This document shows, one piece after another, positions 63,872 to 64,000 of a stretch of DNA of 64,000 nucleotides. The position numbers and the translations under genes were made by a program. Source of the DNA: Leptasterias polaris (lineage: Eukaryota > Echinodermata > Asteroidea > Forcipulatida > Asteriidae); NCBI GenBank assembly GCA_037783415.1, contig JAZGTN010000171.1, forward strand, positions 372,001 through 436,000, written 5' to 3'. The notes below the pieces were generated by a model. It was not told the origin of the DNA and searched no databases. It saw only the letters and a list, made by a program, of their open reading frames with translations. The stretch's first letter is position 1. Every line of letters begins with the position of its first letter.

Positions 63872-64000
63872 ATGAGAGGTCCCCGGGTCTTGTGGGAGCT
63901 TTATCCTTCACTCAGTGACCCCTACTATGTCCTCCTGTTTAAGTGGCCCCAAGATGCAGACTTCATGAAGCTTGTACAGCTTCATCATGATGATATACTC
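63872..64000 (+). CDS. Possible coding exon running off the window
   Basis: From ATG 63872 the frame stays open to the end (43 codons) and reads MRGPRVLWELYPSLSDPYYV, then LLFKWPQDADFMKLVQLHHD. Composition (Trp, Tyr, amphipathic pattern) looks like real protein rather than the AT-rich background. The other two + frames have stops. It could equally be an internal exon starting at the AG in aatgagag (63877-63878). No family recognised. Confidence 0.35.
   Translation, partial: MRGPRVLWELYPSLSDPYYVLLFKWPQDADFMKLVQLHHDDIL

Overview
The window is eukaryotic animal DNA: AT-rich, with split genes, GT-AG introns, minisatellites and a dense load of mobile elements. The recognisable host gene is the 3' end of an FBXL16-like F-box/leucine-rich-repeat gene. 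The set of elements (SURL-like and other Ty3/gypsy elements, BEL/Pao, hAT, Harbinger, P, piggyBac and EnSpm remnants, a tRNA-derived SINE, and a TTAA-flanked short repeat I associate with echinoderms) suggests a marine deuterostome invertebrate, most likely an echinoderm and perhaps a sea star. The species cannot be fixed from the sequence alone.

Layout. 0-4.1 kb: the last two FBXL16 exons, with a non-autonomous hAT element in the intron between them. 4.1-13 kb: mostly non-coding, holding two tRNA-like SINE units, a 37-bp minisatellite with higher-order structure, and two related short elements flanked by TTAA. 12.8-19.3 kb: graveyard of DNA transposons (EnSpm/CACTA tnp2-like, Myb/SANT-like, P-type transposase, unassigned fragments). 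19.5-27.8 kb: an old gypsy copy split by a LINE 3' end and cut by a piggyBac fragment, then an unclassified transposon-like gene split by a hAT element, then a PHD plus FLYWCH-like fragment. 28.0-30.5 kb: a 230-codon open ORF with a chromo-like segment and a decayed transposase-like gene. 30.5-46.8 kb: a BEL/Pao element whose leader carries a young gypsy element and whose 5' LTR carries a P-like short element. 46.8-49.3 kb: a truncated Harbinger element (transposase plus convergent Myb-like gene). 49.4-51 kb: two LINE 3' fragments and a 31-bp minisatellite. 50.8-54.2 kb: an LTR/PBS/gag remnant of a Gmr1-like gypsy, then another decayed transposon-like gene. 54.3-62.1 kb: a gypsy element with open gag and pol and a 4-bp target duplication. 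62-64 kb: non-coding DNA, a 13-bp minisatellite and a possible exon running off the end.

Relations. Most coding capacity belongs to mobile elements. Insertion order can be read from target-site duplications: gypsy (32191-39453) entered BEL; a P-like element entered the BEL 5' LTR only, the 3' LTR preserving the empty site; a LINE tail entered the old gypsy protease; a hAT element entered an older transposon exon. Both gypsy lineages show candidate -1 ribosomal frameshift signals at the gag end: TTTAAAC with a 10-bp hairpin in one, and a GGGAAAW heptamer shared by two diverged copies in the other. No wholly new host system is evident. The most testable signals are the frameshift sites, the mismatched BEL flanks, the unequal LTRs of the 54-62 kb gypsy, and a RAG1/ZAD-like zinc-binding segment upstream of a P-type transposase remnant.
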